Origin: Scilla litardierei
Lineage: Eukaryota; Streptophyta; Magnoliopsida; Asparagales; Asparagaceae
Assembly (NCBI GenBank): GCA_030789695.1
Contig: CM061130.1
Location: 10,221,860 to 10,285,859, forward strand
DNA length: 64,000 bases
Reading direction: 5' to 3'
Shown here one piece after another: positions 36,005 to 47,791 of this stretch (position 1 is its first letter; each line of letters begins with the position of its first letter). The notes beneath the pieces were generated by a model. It was not told the origin of the DNA and searched no databases. It was given only the letters and a program-made list of their open reading frames with translations. A program made the translations under genes and the position numbers.

Positions 36005-37830
36005 TGATCGCGTCCGGGCGTACACCCAAAAAGAGCGACCGTGTAGTTTTACCACAAGCGCACAGTGTAGCGGCGAGCGGGTTATCGAACACAGGGAGGA
36101 CGAATGACGGTGTCTTCTCTGAACAACCTGGCTATAGGAACAGAAAAGGGGAAATTACCTTTTGGCGTTCCTGTCACAATCGTCAGACAAAGAATGGAAT
36201 ATAGAATCAGATAAAAGACGCCTAGGGAATGGGGAATCCCCGCTACTCACCGTATCTCGTTAACGTGATTCATCGGTATCACAATTGCTAGGGTAGAATC
36301 TCGGATGAACTAGTTGTAACTGAATGTAAAACCTAGCTCACGGTCTCGCGCTGTTGCCGGTCTATAGCTAACCTAGGTTTGGGTCCAATCTCTTGCAAAC
36401 CCTAGCCTAGGCAAGCTAGCATTAGGATCAACATCATCGTTCAATCGTGTCCTGAGCCCACTCTCGTGCAAGCTCGGTCCGCGACCTAGGTTGGGATAGT
36501 TCCTACCCGTCCAATCTCTTGCAAACGGGTATTGACATGGAATTGCAACCGAGAACCCTAGTATCGGTCTAATCTCTTGCAAACCGATACTACGGAAACT
36601 CAATTTCAACCCAATTCGGATTTCTAGGGTTTCCTATCGAATTGGGATCCAATCTCTTGCAAATCCCAATCGATATGAACGCCTAGCTATCCGTAATAAA
36701 TCGATCCCAAACTAACCCTAATAGCAATTCTAGCAATATTTCTACCAAATCATCACAAATCAGAAATCGGGCTCGTAGGGTTCATCCCCACGCCCCAAGA
36801 TGTAAGGACTACTCACAATTCATAGCACAAATACAAAAATAATCAATGGAATTAACAAGAGAATTCATCACAATATTCAAATAAGCAATAAAAATAGTAT
36901 TTTTAAAGGAGAGGGAGACAAACCAATAGAGTTCTCCAAGAATCCAACAAAAATAATCTTTTCTCTCCTCTCCAATCACAATAATCTAAAGCTAAAAAGT
37001 TTAATCTAAAAAGCTGTAAAAAGTAAAGGAAAAAGCTCTCTAACCTAGGTCAAAAACTGGGGTTAAATACCCCCCAAAATCGTCCAAAAAACTGTGATCA
37101 AAATGCCCTTGCGCAGCCTGAAAATCGCAATTTACGCTACAGGCAGCGCGGCTCACTTGCCGAGTGACAAAAGTCGCTCGGTCGAGTAAGAAACCCTGAA
37201 AATTTCCAGTAAGTCTGGGTCTTCGGGGGTCTTCACTTCGGGGGTCACTCGGCCGAGTGAGTTGTAGTCACTCGGCCGATGGCTTCTATTCACTCGGGCG
37301 GTCGGCATTCTCCACTTGGCCGAGTGGGTCTTCTGAAGCTCAGGCAGACGAAAAACAGTAAGTTGGCTCTTTTGGATGGGCGTCGTCTGAATGCCACTCG
37401 GGCGGACGAGGTCTCGTCACTCGGCCGATGTGGCTTCCGATGCTCGGCCGAGTGCACATATGAAGCGTGTCCGATCTGGCCGGCCGAGCGGGGTCTCGCT
37501 GGTCGGCCGAGTGACTCCTTCACTCGGCCGAGTGAGACACCAAAAATGCCCAAACAGCTTTTTTTTTGCCTCCTCGTCGCTCCTGCGACGTTCTTTCTTC
37601 TTCCGCTCATCTCCAATGGCAAAATACCCCTCGGGGAAGTCATCGGTGACACTCTGGAGTAGGCGTATCTCGAGATCACTCCAAATCGCTCCAAATCACC
37701 TGAAATACGACAAAAACAACAAATCGTGAAAAGTATCGCAATATCGTCGATATATCATGAAAAACATGATTTGAGCGATCTAAATGGCATGCAAACATGC
37801 GGGAAAAAAGTGTAAAATATGGAGTGATCA
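36005..37830 (-). repeat. 5' LTR of element B
   Basis: Plus-strand ends TGATCGCG and GTGATCA. Close to the 3' LTR with scattered substitutions. The palindrome array at 37155-37536 is partly decayed, for example CACTTGGCCGAGTG. Confidence 0.95.
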
Positions 37831-38446
37831 TAGCTCAGGCTGTGAAAATGAAGGCTTAACTAGTCGGTCTAAGAAGGATTCCAAACCGACTAGTTTGACA
37901 ACTAGTCGATCCGTGAACCTTCTTGGACCGACTAATTGGTCAACAGTGAATGAGCTGAATTGGACTAGGATATCTAGTCGGTTCAAGAAGGATTGCCGAC
38001 CGACTAGATTGCCATCTAGTCGGTTGGTTCTTCTTCTTGAACCAACTAAGATGCATAATAAGCAGAGGAAAGAAGCGATAAGCTTCGGGAAAGTTTCTAA
38101 TGGCTTCTATGACAATCCTAGCTCTAAGATATGAGCGTTATGAAGATTATAATGTAAGTCCTACTCAAGGCTTAACATTCTACGAAAAGAAGCCAGAAGA
38201 CTATAAAGTAAACTAGACGAACCGTCTTCAAAGCTTCAATCCGGATCTCTTGACTTCAATAATGCTCCTTGAGCTTCAACGAAGCATCAGGCACACGATC
38301 ACGCGCTTTGAAAAGTCTTGAGACGTCGCTTTTGATGTACGTAGTATTTTGGTGATAATCTCCATAACTGCGATCACAAAGAGTTAGTTCACGATATTTA
38401 TGTTTGTTCATCATCAAAACCAAATCCGGGGAATCAATACTCAACA
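37831..38446 (-). repeat. Element D LTR alpha, right part
   Basis: Continues LTR alpha after the target duplication TAGCT and ends CTCAACA. Contains hairpin modules 4 and 5 (37858-38045). Confidence 0.93.
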
Positions 38447-39842
38447 TTCTCCCTATTTTTGGTGATGACAAACCAACATAAATAATAATCGATAATAATG
38501 AGTGGAAAGAAATTTACTTACTCCCCCTGCATTGATGCCACGTTAATTCCATACAAATAATAATCGTACATATCAAGCAGACGAGGAAGATATAAAATAT
38601 GAACCCAATTATTGAAATTTAGGATCTAAATCCATTTTTATATCTTCACTCCTCCTGAATCTAACATATCAAATTAGATTCACGGTAAATTGCTTTAAAT
38701 TATCATTTAGCAAATGGTCATTATTAATCTCTCCCCCTTTGGCATTAGCAAAAAGAGCGGGAGGAGATCAACGACAACAACAATGGCTAAAAATAAAAGC
38801 ACGAGAGTCGAAGAACACGACCACGGTCCAAAGGACACCAATGGAAAATAACGAAGAATACGACCATAGTCGAAAATCGAAAAAAAAATCATCAAAACTC
38901 AAATCAATTTCACGTATTGAGTTATGGAACATACTCTCCAATATCAATATTCATAACAAATTGAGTGCATGGAAAACAATTCTATGTTTTCATACAAACA
39001 AATCTATTAAATCAATATAATCGTCGAGCGACGAAATCAACATCAGAGACAAATACAATGTGCACAAGAGACGAATGGCAACATGATGTACACATCATAC
39101 AACACCAAATGTCACAACATCGATCGAAAAGGATCACAAAGGGTAAGTATACCAAATCTAAGTGAAGTGTGCGATGTGAGGTGATAAGATGATTAAAACA
39201 ACATGAATATCAAATAGCTATATCACACAAAATTGTTATGCCAAAATAGAGATAGTAACTTCATAAAATTTATGGCATACACAATTCTAGTACACTAGAA
39301 TACTAATTGAAACAATGTTCAAAAGAACCATAGTACAAGCATGTATTCAACACACATGGATACCAAATGTAAGAGTATACTTTCAACATTAAGCTCCCCC
39401 TACTTTGGTGCATCACTTAAGCACCATCAACTCCATTTGAATGAAAAACTTTGCAAATCAAGGAGTTGGTAGGGTTGGTATCCCACGGTGGATTGAACCT
39501 AGAAAACATAATATGGAGCTAAATTTTGATTTGTTGCTCCTTCTCTTATTCTTGAGTACCTGAAGATAAAATATCATTCCATGGTACCCAAGGACATTGG
39601 GTCTTAAGAGATTAGACCTTTGGAAGCCAAGTCCAATTGGACTTAAACTTCCCAACAAAATCATCATTGTGCACAACATTCATGAAATACGAATTAATAT
39701 AAGCTTGTTTTTCATGCATGCTTGTGTCCTTCGGGCCACAAATAGTGAATGTCTTGGGAGCCCTATTCCTATTGGGAGCATGCACACGTTGTTGATGTCT
39801 ACGTGATGCATGTGGCCTACGAGGAGGTGGCCTAGGAAATGC
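38447..39842 (-). other. Element D internal region 1: polypurine tract and 3' untranslated region
   Basis: AAAAATAGGGAGAA (38447-38460, minus strand) before the LTR start TGTTGAG is the likely polypurine tract. The rest to 39842 is AT-rich and non-coding, and near-identical to 53988-55277. Confidence 0.8.
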
Positions 39843-41229
39843 ATGTCATGGATAAGCATATGGCACATGATGAAATGGTGGCGACGACATATGATACGGT
39901 GCAGGATGGTAATTGTTCATATGATAGTGATGTGGATAAACATATGCATGTGGAGGAACACGTGCATGAGTGTGTCTCACATGGTGTGCACGTGCTCGTG
40001 GACGTGGAGCATAAAAATCATCATACGTGTGAACATATGGAGTAGGAGATGTGTTCCTGTGTGGCATGGTATTTGTGTACATAAATGCATGACCCTTCTT
40101 TGGAAGTCCACCCAAAGTGGGTTTCTTTCCAAACGGGGGTGTGTACCTAATGGAAGCACCATTGGTAGAAGAACTACCCATGGGGTGTTTACTCCCACTA
40201 GTTGAGGCATCGGAAGTTGGCCTAACAAAGGTGGTGGACGATTTGGATGAGTCTCCCATCTTATACCCCAAGCCAATGTGATGATTGGCCGGAAGTAAGT
40301 CATTTAGGATATTATCCAAATGGCCCTTACCTTTATTGAATTTATTAATTCGGCCTAATGTGCACTCATACTTCTCGGTGAGAGAATGCATAGAAGCATC
40401 CAAGGTAGACACTTGTGTTGTGAGTACATAAACACGAGACTTGAGATTCTCGTTCTCAATACTCAAAGTTGAGTTTTGTGAGGTCAAATCCGCTATTTCG
40501 TGTTCATCCGAATTCTCAATATGAACATGCTCAAGTTGAGATTTGAGATTTACAATCTTATTTCTCAAACCTTCAACAACGGTGTCGTTGTTGATGATGA
40601 TAGGCTTAGGTGAGGTTTGGAGACTAGTTAGCTCATCTTTAGTCTTAATATATCTATTTGCCAATTTAGAAAACTTAGACCAAAGTTGTTCGTTAGCTAA
40701 TCTAAGGTCATCCATCGTTCCCTCATCGCCTTCATCCTCGCTTTCATCGGAAGAGGTCTCTTGATCATGTTCCTCTCTTGCCATGACGCACATGTGTGAT
40801 TGCACCACTTGTTCTTCATCCGACTCTCCACTTGAGGAGTCCTCTTCGGAGTCGGTGAATGAGCCGACAAGCCCTTTCTTGTACTTCTTCTTGTACTTTC
40901 TCGACTTGTCGTACTTGGGTGCCTTCCACTTCTCCTTGTGTTTGTTGAGAGGACAATCCGCCTTGATGTGTCCTGGCTTGTTGCATTTATAACACAAAGA
41001 AGCAGAGGCATTAGTCGAACTAAATTTTGATTTATCCTAAACTTACCTTTTCGGAAGAATCGGTTCAACTTCTTTGCCAAATCGGCCAAAGCTTCTATGT
41101 CCAACTCGTCTTCCGATTCTTCATCATCGGTAGATGTAGATGGAGCGGCCTTGAACGCAATCACCTTTTTCTTTGGCTCTTCTTGCTTCAAGTACGCCTT
41201 CATCTTGTCCTGCATCTTGATCTTGCTAT
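39843..41229 (-). pseudogene. gag: Element D gag (copy 1), C-terminal part
   Basis: After the C insertion the gag frame continues (KMQDKMKAYLKQEEPKKK, acidic STDDEESEDELD), shifts frame near 41037, then reads a zinc knuckle CYKCNKPGHIKADC, a Lys-rich and acidic linker, a coiled coil (about 40690-40330, LKSQLEHVHIEN) and a His/Pro-rich tail. It ends at TGA 39843-39845, where copy 2 has CGA. No protease follows. Gag with a long coiled coil is typical of the Maximus/SIRE side of copia; that lineage call is tentative. Confidence 0.8.
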
Positions 41230-41820
41230 CCTTGTGTAACGACCACTTTTCGTTGTACTTTGTTCGTGCACGTGCTTTTGACCGTGCACGTGTTTATTTT
41301 AGACTTTGTTAGTTTGTGAACACTATGTTGTGATATACCGTTGTGAACGTCTCTGAGAATATTAAATTGTGGCACTAATTTGGAACGACATTTCTCGGGT
41401 CGTTCTCCCACGATTTGATCTTATTCGATGAGACGTTGTGATTCTCACTTTTGACGGGAGACGTTTCTATTTTTAGTTTCGTCACTCGATGTCAAAATTG
41501 AGATCCGTCTTCTTAGTTAGCTTTTTTTCGTCGTCACGATCACCCCGATATTTATTTTATAATTTTTGGAGTTCATTTGACTTACTTTATATTTTTAGCA
41601 AGGTTTAAAATATTTTTAATAATTAGGTTTTAAATTATTTTCGGCCAAATAAAATTTATTTAAGTTTAAAACATTTTAAATAATTTTTGAGCCAAATATT
41701 AGCCCCTATCTTGGCCGCACCCAATCCCTATGTGATTAGGATAGGTAGATTCGAATTTTAAATTATTTTAAACTCCTAATCCCATTAGGATTAGCCCTAG
41801 ACCAAGTCAACCCCTCTACA

Positions 41821-41829
41821 CTATATAAA
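41821..41829 (+). promoter_or_regulatory. TATA box of C LTR
   Basis: CTATATAAA, also in the 3' LTR near 49396. Confidence 0.7.
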
Positions 41830-41894
41830 CAACCCCTAGGAAGACCCATTTTCGCAAGAAATTAACCCTAGCCGCTTCCAAAACTCAAATTCAC

Positions 41895-42400
41895 GTTGCG
41901 ACGATTCGTCGCAACGTTGCGACAGCCGCCGCCCGCACCGACCGAGGAAAACAGCTCCGTTTCCTCGCACCGACCGAAGCCCCCGCCCGCACCAAGCTCC
42001 GCACCGCACCGCTGCAACCCCGCCTGCATCGCCCCGCTCCGACCGAGAGGATCTCTCGATCAGACCGAGAGATCTCGCCCGCATCGCCCCGCTCCGCACC
42101 CCGCACCGTCGCCCGCTCTGTCGCCCGCATCGCCCCGTGTCTGACCGAGGTGCCCGCCCGCTCATGCCAGCTCTCCGCAATGTTGCGACGTTGCAACGTT
42201 GCAGCGCCCCGCCTCAAGCGCCCGACCGACTCCATCTCCCGCACCGACCGAAGGAAACCCCCGCACCCGCTGCCGTGACGGACCCGCTGCGCTGTGCACG
42301 CCTGTTCGCCCGCACCGACCGACGGAATTCCCCTCACCGAGCGTGTCTGACCGAGAGCCATTCGTCGCAACCCTGCACCCGTCGCACCAATTACCACCGT
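41895..42400. repeat. Inverted-repeat-rich leader of C
   Basis: Starts with GTTGCGACGA / TCGTCGCAAC arms (41895-41915) overlapping the perfect palindrome GTCGCAACGTTGCGAC (41908-41923). Then come many ACCGACCGA and GACCGAGAG units; GACCGAGAGGATCTCTCG near 42040 is itself self-complementary. The 3' LTR has the same at about 49466-49910. Here the array is downstream of the TATA box, so it would be in the RNA. Confidence 0.8.
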
Positions 42401-43462
42401 GGGCCCCCCAAGTTCTCCAGAGGTATTGTGGATCCCCCATTGGTCCCTAGGACTACTGTGGGCCCCACCTAGGTGCTTTCTCTTCGAGGATTTGCCGTGT
42501 ACGACGTTGCGATACGTTGTAGCCCGTCATCGCACGTGCTAGCTTTGGAATCTGGATTCGTTGCTCCGGTTGCTGTTCTGAACTTTCCAGCGAGGAATCT
42601 ATATTGGAATCAGGACTTGGAGCGCGTTCTTTTATTCCAACCCCTGGCGTCGCTACCCGACGCCAGTGTAGCTTTCGCGTCGTGTTAAGGTAACGCTTTG
42701 CACCCCTAGGACCTCCAACCCATTGCATGTTAACCAAGACAAAAATCAATGTTTTTAAAGTATTTTAAATGTTTTAGAATTCACTAATCAAGATTAATAA
42801 AACGGATGTAGGCCGGTGGACTTGTGCAAGTAGGATATTCGTGACTTTTGACTCGTTGGACAGTGTTTTCAGACGTTGTACTTACAGGCAAGTGAAACTA
42901 CCAATTCTTGCTTAGGGCCATGTTTTTAGGCCACTTCCTTGTTTTAGCGTAAAAGAGACTAGACAGTGAAATGATAGCTGTCTAGACGCAACTTTAAGAT
43001 CTAGCTTGACAACGAAGCTAGATCTGACACCCTACCATGACATGCATGCATTGATATCTGTCACGTTTATATTCCTTATCTGGACGCACTTTTAACTGCC
43101 ATGCATTGCATCCTACATGTCATTCAAGTTAATTGTTGTATCCGTAGCACACGCTACAATACTGGTACTTGTACTTCCTTGTCCAGCTAGGTGCACGCCT
43201 ATGCCATCATGATAAAACACTTCCTGGCTCGTGATCCAGAAGATGGGCACCAGTCCATATACACGTGGAGGGGTAGGTATAAGCGATCACTTGAGCTTAG
43301 GAGTTGGCCTGTGCAGCCACTCTAGCCAAAAGGCGTAATCTCTATGCACGACGTGCTTACTTTACTTGTCTTGTACTAGTGAGTGTTTCTTGTAAAACTT
43401 GACATCCATGCCATGCTCGTACTTTACCTTACTTTACTTGTTGCACCCATACTTTAACTGCC

Positions 43463-43687
43463 ATGTCATTGCATCATGCTAGAACTGCTAGGTTGCTTTA
43501 CTTTTACCTACTTTCAGTTTCCTTGCACAAGTCTCTTGTAGACTTGCTGACATGTGCCCCTTGCTCTTTTGGGTGTCACATGTTAGACCCTGAGCCAGAG
43601 ACCGTAGCTGAGGACGAGGTGTTTCCTGACGCTGAGCCAGAGCCTACTTTTGACGAGGAGTTGGTGGACACCGGAGACCAGTCTTAG
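43463..43687 (+). other. 74-codon frame inside C LTR, identical in both LTRs
   Basis: Starts MSLHHARTARL, contains a hydrophobic part (LLYFYLLSVSLHKSL) and ends with an acidic stretch (DPEPETVAEDEVF). The 3' LTR copy (51014-51238) encodes the same protein while flanking LTR sequence differs. Whether it is translated is unknown; it may be chance. Confidence 0.35.
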
Positions 43688-44033
43688 AGACTGATTTTAG
43701 TTGCTTTTGCTTTAGGCTACTGTTAGTTGTCGGTGCTTGCACCATTACTTTGCTTTCGTACTTTGTACTTTTGTTGGCTATGCTGGGGCCTCTTTTAGAC
43801 TCTTTTCTTTTAGCCTGGTGGCTTATCTGCCATGTTGGAATTTATTATTATGGATATTCTGAGATTTATCTTTTGTCTCATTTCCTTATTATTATCTTTG
43901 TTTCGTTTCGCGTTGCAAGGACCTGCAGTTTAAATGTTGATTGACGCTTATCGGACTTGCAGCTTTGTAGCTTCAAGTCTGAGTGGACCTTCTCACGCTT
44001 CGCCTCCACATTTTTGGGAAGCGGGGTGTGACA

Positions 44034-44181
44034 GGTTTTGTTGGTGGCCCATGCAGGTCTACCTCTTGCAATTGCGAACTAACGGAACAACGATAATAAC
44101 GGAATGTCCATTAAATAAATTACAACATCCAAGTCATTAAGCTTTGAGTCTAATTTGTTTGTTCGTTTTCTATGTCATTAG
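44034..44181 (+). other. Element C leader without a recognisable primer site
   Basis: The sequence after the LTR (GGTTTTGTTGGTGGCCC) does not match the initiator-Met complement TGGTATCAGAGC used by most chromoviruses. It may be a decayed or unusual primer site. Confidence 0.5.
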
Positions 44182-45259
44182 ATGGCTGTACGACGACAGA
44201 CCCGATCTGGCAGTGGGCCCAATCGTGCTAAGGTACCGGATAGAGAGCCCACCAATGCTGAGATCATGAGGATGATGCATCAGATGATGCAGGTGCAGCA
44301 GGGTATGCTCCAGAACACCTAGAGTGCCCCTCGCCATGAGCCAGGAGCGAAGCAGTTTCGGGAGCTGGGCCCGACTTACTTTGATAGATCTGAGGGACCG
44401 TTGGCTGCTGAGGAGTGGATCAGGAATACCGAGGATAATCTGAAGATATCGAAGGTCAACCCGGCTGGATGGGTTGATCTGGTGAAGAAGCAGCTTAAGG
44501 ATAATGCTCGCAACTGGTGGGATGCAGAGGAGGAGTTGTTGGTGAGCCCTATACCTTGGGCTACTTTCAAGTCTAGGTTCGATGAGGAGTACTTTCCGAA
44601 GGCGGCCAGGAGGGAGATGTTGCAGCGATTTATTGAGCTGAAGCAGGGAAATCTGACGGTGGACCAGTACCACCAGGAGTTTACTAGGCTGAGTCGCTTC
44701 GCACCGAAGATGGTGGAGGATGCTGAGGAGAAGGCTCAGAGGTTTCTGCAGGGTCTTTCCCTAGACTTGCAGAGCCTGATGTCTACGATGGATATGGAGT
44801 CATATCAGAAGTTGCTGGTAGCTGCTCGGAGACAGGAGAGGATTGCGAGGCAGAAGAGAGGACCGGCACCGGGAGAAGGGAAGAGGCCTATGGAGCAGAT
44901 CAGAGGAGTGGTGAGGCCTAATCAGACGGTGCAGTTCAAGAGGCCAGGTGTGCCTACTCAGAAGACTTGCCATTTCTGTGGCAAGACCGGGCATGTTAAG
45001 GAGCAGTGTAGGAGGATGTTGGGACAGTGCCTGATTTGTGGAGATCCTACACATACTATTAAGGAGTGCCCGAAGTCTAAGCAGCCTTGGAAGGAACCAG
45101 TCGCAGCACAGCCGTTGCAGCAGAGAGCACCTGTACCTGCAGGTCGTGGACCAGCCCTCGTTCTGCAGAAGCAGGCTTTTTAGCAGGCCATGTAGCCGAG
45201 GAAGCAGCCTTATCTGATGACGGCAGTGGAGAGCGAGGCTGTGGATGAGGTTATCGCAG
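44182..45259 (+). pseudogene. gag: Element C gag (exon 1)
   Basis: Starts MAVRRQTRSGSG. The Gag core (EEWIRNTEDNLKI, NWWDAEEELL, FDEEYFPKAARRE, RFIELKQGN) spans about residues 70-210. Two zinc knuckles follow: CHFCGKTGHVKEQC and CLICGDPTHTIKEC. In-frame TAG codons occur at 44320, 45181 and 45193; all could come from CAG (Gln). The frame runs into a GT dinucleotide at 45260, the likely start of intron 1. Confidence 0.9.
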
Positions 45260-45374
45260 GTAACTCTTAACCCAGTTGTTTCCTTCCTTAGATAATTTTG
45301 ATTGTTAGCCATGTTTGATTGCTTGCATATGATTGTTTGCTAGAATAGGGTTTGATTGTTAGACTATTTGTTAG
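45260..45374 (+). other. Apparent intron 1 of C gag-pol (115 bases)
   Basis: Begins GTAACT after GCAG and ends TTGTTAG. It contains in-frame stops. Its removal keeps phase (1) and places the conserved VILVCTFPARVLFDSGA segment of the protease directly after the gag tail. T-rich before the acceptor. Splicing is inferred. Confidence 0.7.
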
Positions 45375-46747
45375 GTGTGATTTTGGTTTGCACATTTCCC
45401 GCACGAGTCCTCTTTGACTCCGGTGCATCGATGTGCATTATTTCTTGGAGCTTCGTGGAGAAGCATTCCTTGACGACTTCCCCTCTTCCCAAGAGTTGGA
45501 ACATCGTTACAGGAAATGGCGTGATCTCGATGCATCTTGGGTGCAATTCTTGCCCTTTGGTAGTTTGTGGACATGAGCTTTACGCTGATTTCATTGTCCA
45601 CGACATCATCAACTACGATGCAGTGCTTGGAATGGATTGGCTTGCGAGTTTCTATGCTACGATCGATTGTCGGAGGAAGAAGGTGGTGTTCGAGATCCCT
45701 GGACATCCAGTGTTTGAGTTCAGTCGAGGTAGCAGTTCGCTTGGCCCTGTCAGATTTCGGGCCAAGCCGGTTAAGATCGTTGCTATGCAGATGGAGCAGA
45801 GTAGACCAGCTGTGGTGCGTGAATTCGATGACGTCTTCCCCGAGGAGATGTCTGGACTGCCGCCCGATCGAGCCCTCGAGTTTTTGATCGATCTTATCCC
45901 GGGAGTATAGCCTATTTCGAAGGCGCCATATCGTATGGCTCCGGCAGAGTTGGAGGAGTTGCGTAAGCTGGATGATCTTCTGTAGAAGGGTTACATTAAT
46001 CCTAGTGTGTCTCTGTGGGGAGCACCTGTGTTGCTGGTAAAGAAGAAGGATGGTTCGCGTCGCATGTGTGTGGATTACCGGGAGCTGAATGCTGTGACTA
46101 TCAAGAATAAATATCCACTGCCACGTATAGATGACATCTTTGATCAACTTGAAGGATCGAGGGTGTTCTCTAAATTGGATCTGAGGAGTGGTTACCATCA
46201 GCTTAAGGTGAAGAAGGAGGACATCCTGAAGACAGCATTTAGGATGAAGTATGGTCACTACGAGTTCGTGGTTATGCCTTTCGGTGTGACCAACGCACCC
46301 ACAGTTTTTATGAACCTGATGAATCTGATCTTCTACGACTTTCTAGACAAGTTCGTCGTTATTTTCATTGACGACATTCTGATCTATTCGAAGTCGGAGG
46401 AAGAGCATGCATCGCACTTGAGGACAGTGTTGGAGATTTTGAGGAAGCATCGTTTGTATGCTAAGTATTCCAAGTGCGAGTTTTGGCTGGATAGAGTTAC
46501 TTTTCTCGGGCATGTGGTGTCAGGCGACGGAATTTCTGTGGATCCCGAGAAGATTATGGCTATCAGAGAGTGGCCTGTTCCGCAGTCAGCGTCTGAGATC
46601 CGGAGTTTCCTTGGGCTTGCTGGTTATTATTGACGTTTCATTAAGGACTTTTCCCGGATTGCTGAGCCGATGACCAGACTGACGCGGAAGGATGTACCAT
46701 ATGTCTGGTCTGAGGATTGTGAGAAGGCTTTTGATATTCTGAAGTAG
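45375..46747 (+). pseudogene. pol: Element C protease and reverse transcriptase
   Basis: The protease has catalytic FDSGAS and the C-terminal DAVLGMDWL motif. The reverse transcriptase follows in the same frame: [61 protein letters not shown], catalytic FIDD (ILIYS follows), [14 protein letters not shown] and GLAGYY. In-frame stops are TAG 45908, TAG 45983, TGA 46631 and TAG 46745, each at a site that is Gln or Arg in the family. No frameshift is seen. Confidence 0.92.
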
Positions 46748-47791
46748 AGATTGACGACTGCCCCTGTTCTTGCTGTGCTTGATCAGAGTGGAGGATTCGA
46801 GATCTTTTGCGATGCTTCTGGCAAGGGTCTTGGTTGTGTGTTGCATCAGCATGGGCATGTGGTTGCGTATGCTTCTCGTCAGCTTAAGGCTCATGAGAAG
46901 AATTACCCGACACATGATTTGGAGTTGGCTGCTGTCGTGTTTGCGCTCAAGATTTGGAGGCACTTCCTGCTAAGTGAGAAGGTGAAGATCTTCACTGATC
47001 ACAAAAGCTTGAAGTATATCTTTACACAGAAGGAGCTCAACATGCGACATCGTCGATGGTTGGAGCTCATGGCCGATTATGAGATTGATTTGCAGTATCA
47101 CCCTGGTAAGGTGAATGTGGTTCCGGATGCGCTGAGCAGACTTCCAGCGGTGATGATGTTGACTTCGCAGTGGAGATTGCAGCAGGATTTTTGCGAGACT
47201 GGTATCGAGATTATTCTTCCTGGAGAGACCTCTTCGTTGATGAGTATGCAGATACAGTCGACGATCGTGGATAGGATCAAGGCTGGACAGGCTGGAGATG
47301 CTAAGCTGGTGAAGATTCAGGAGCAGTTGGAAGCCGGTCTGCAGACTAATTTTTTGATTCATGAGGATGGTTCGTTGAGGTTTGGAGCCAGGTTGTGTGT
47401 GCCAACTGGAGATATCAGAGAGGAATTATTGGTGGAGGCACATAGTTCGCCGTATTCTGTGCATCCTGGTGGCACCAAGATGTACAAGGATCTTCGTCTG
47501 AACTTTTGGTGGCATGGTATGAAGAGGAGTGTGGCTCGGAGTGTAGCCAAGTGTTTGGTTTGTCAACAAGTAAAGGCGGAGCATCAGCGTACGGCAGGGT
47601 TGTTACAACCGCTTCCGATTTCGGAGTGGAAGTGGCAGCACATCACTATGGATTTCATGACTGGACTACCTCGGAGCCCGAAGCTGAATGACGTGATTTG
47701 GGTGATCGTAGACCGATTGACCAAATCCACGCACTTTATTCCCTTCCGAGTAGGACAGTCTACTGAGACGCTAGGGAGGAGATACATGGAG
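46748..47791 (+). pseudogene. pol: Element C RNase H and integrase, exon 2 end
   Basis: RNase H with catalytic FCDASGKGLGCVL, LELAAVVFALKIW and FTDHKSLKYIF. Integrase zinc finger (HSSPYSVHPGGTKMY, then CLVCQQVK) and first catalytic Asp (MDFMTGLP). The frame meets GTAAAT at 47792, the likely donor of intron 2. Confidence 0.92.

Larger units (their letters stand above)
17628..37830 (-). mobile_element. Element B: complete Athila-like element without pol
   Basis: LTRs at 17628-19452 and 36005-37830 (1825 and 1826 bases, TG...CA), target duplication TAGCT at 17623-17627 and 37831-37835. The intact target with a single TAGCT is visible in D's other LTRs near 53375 and 58569. Minus-strand order: 5' LTR, primer site, gag-protease, spacer with palindromes and TATA, ORF2, 3' region, polypurine tract, 3' LTR. 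Copia element F (21509-29796) interrupts ORF2. Without F it is about 11.9 kb. It lacks reverse transcriptase, RNase H and integrase. Confidence 0.95.
41235..44033 (+). repeat. 5' LTR of element C
   Basis: TGTAACGACC to GTGTGACA. It has a TATA box at 41822, then a hairpin-rich leader (41895-42400), and a conserved 74-codon frame at 43463-43687. It is 24 bases longer than the 3' LTR, in part through an extra segment near 42320. Confidence 0.95.

Noticed and set aside
41891..42472. Arg/Ser/Ala-rich frames on both strands in the C LTR leader
   Set aside because: GC-rich repeated ACCGACCGA units keep several frames open; the 3' LTR copy breaks the frames with indels.
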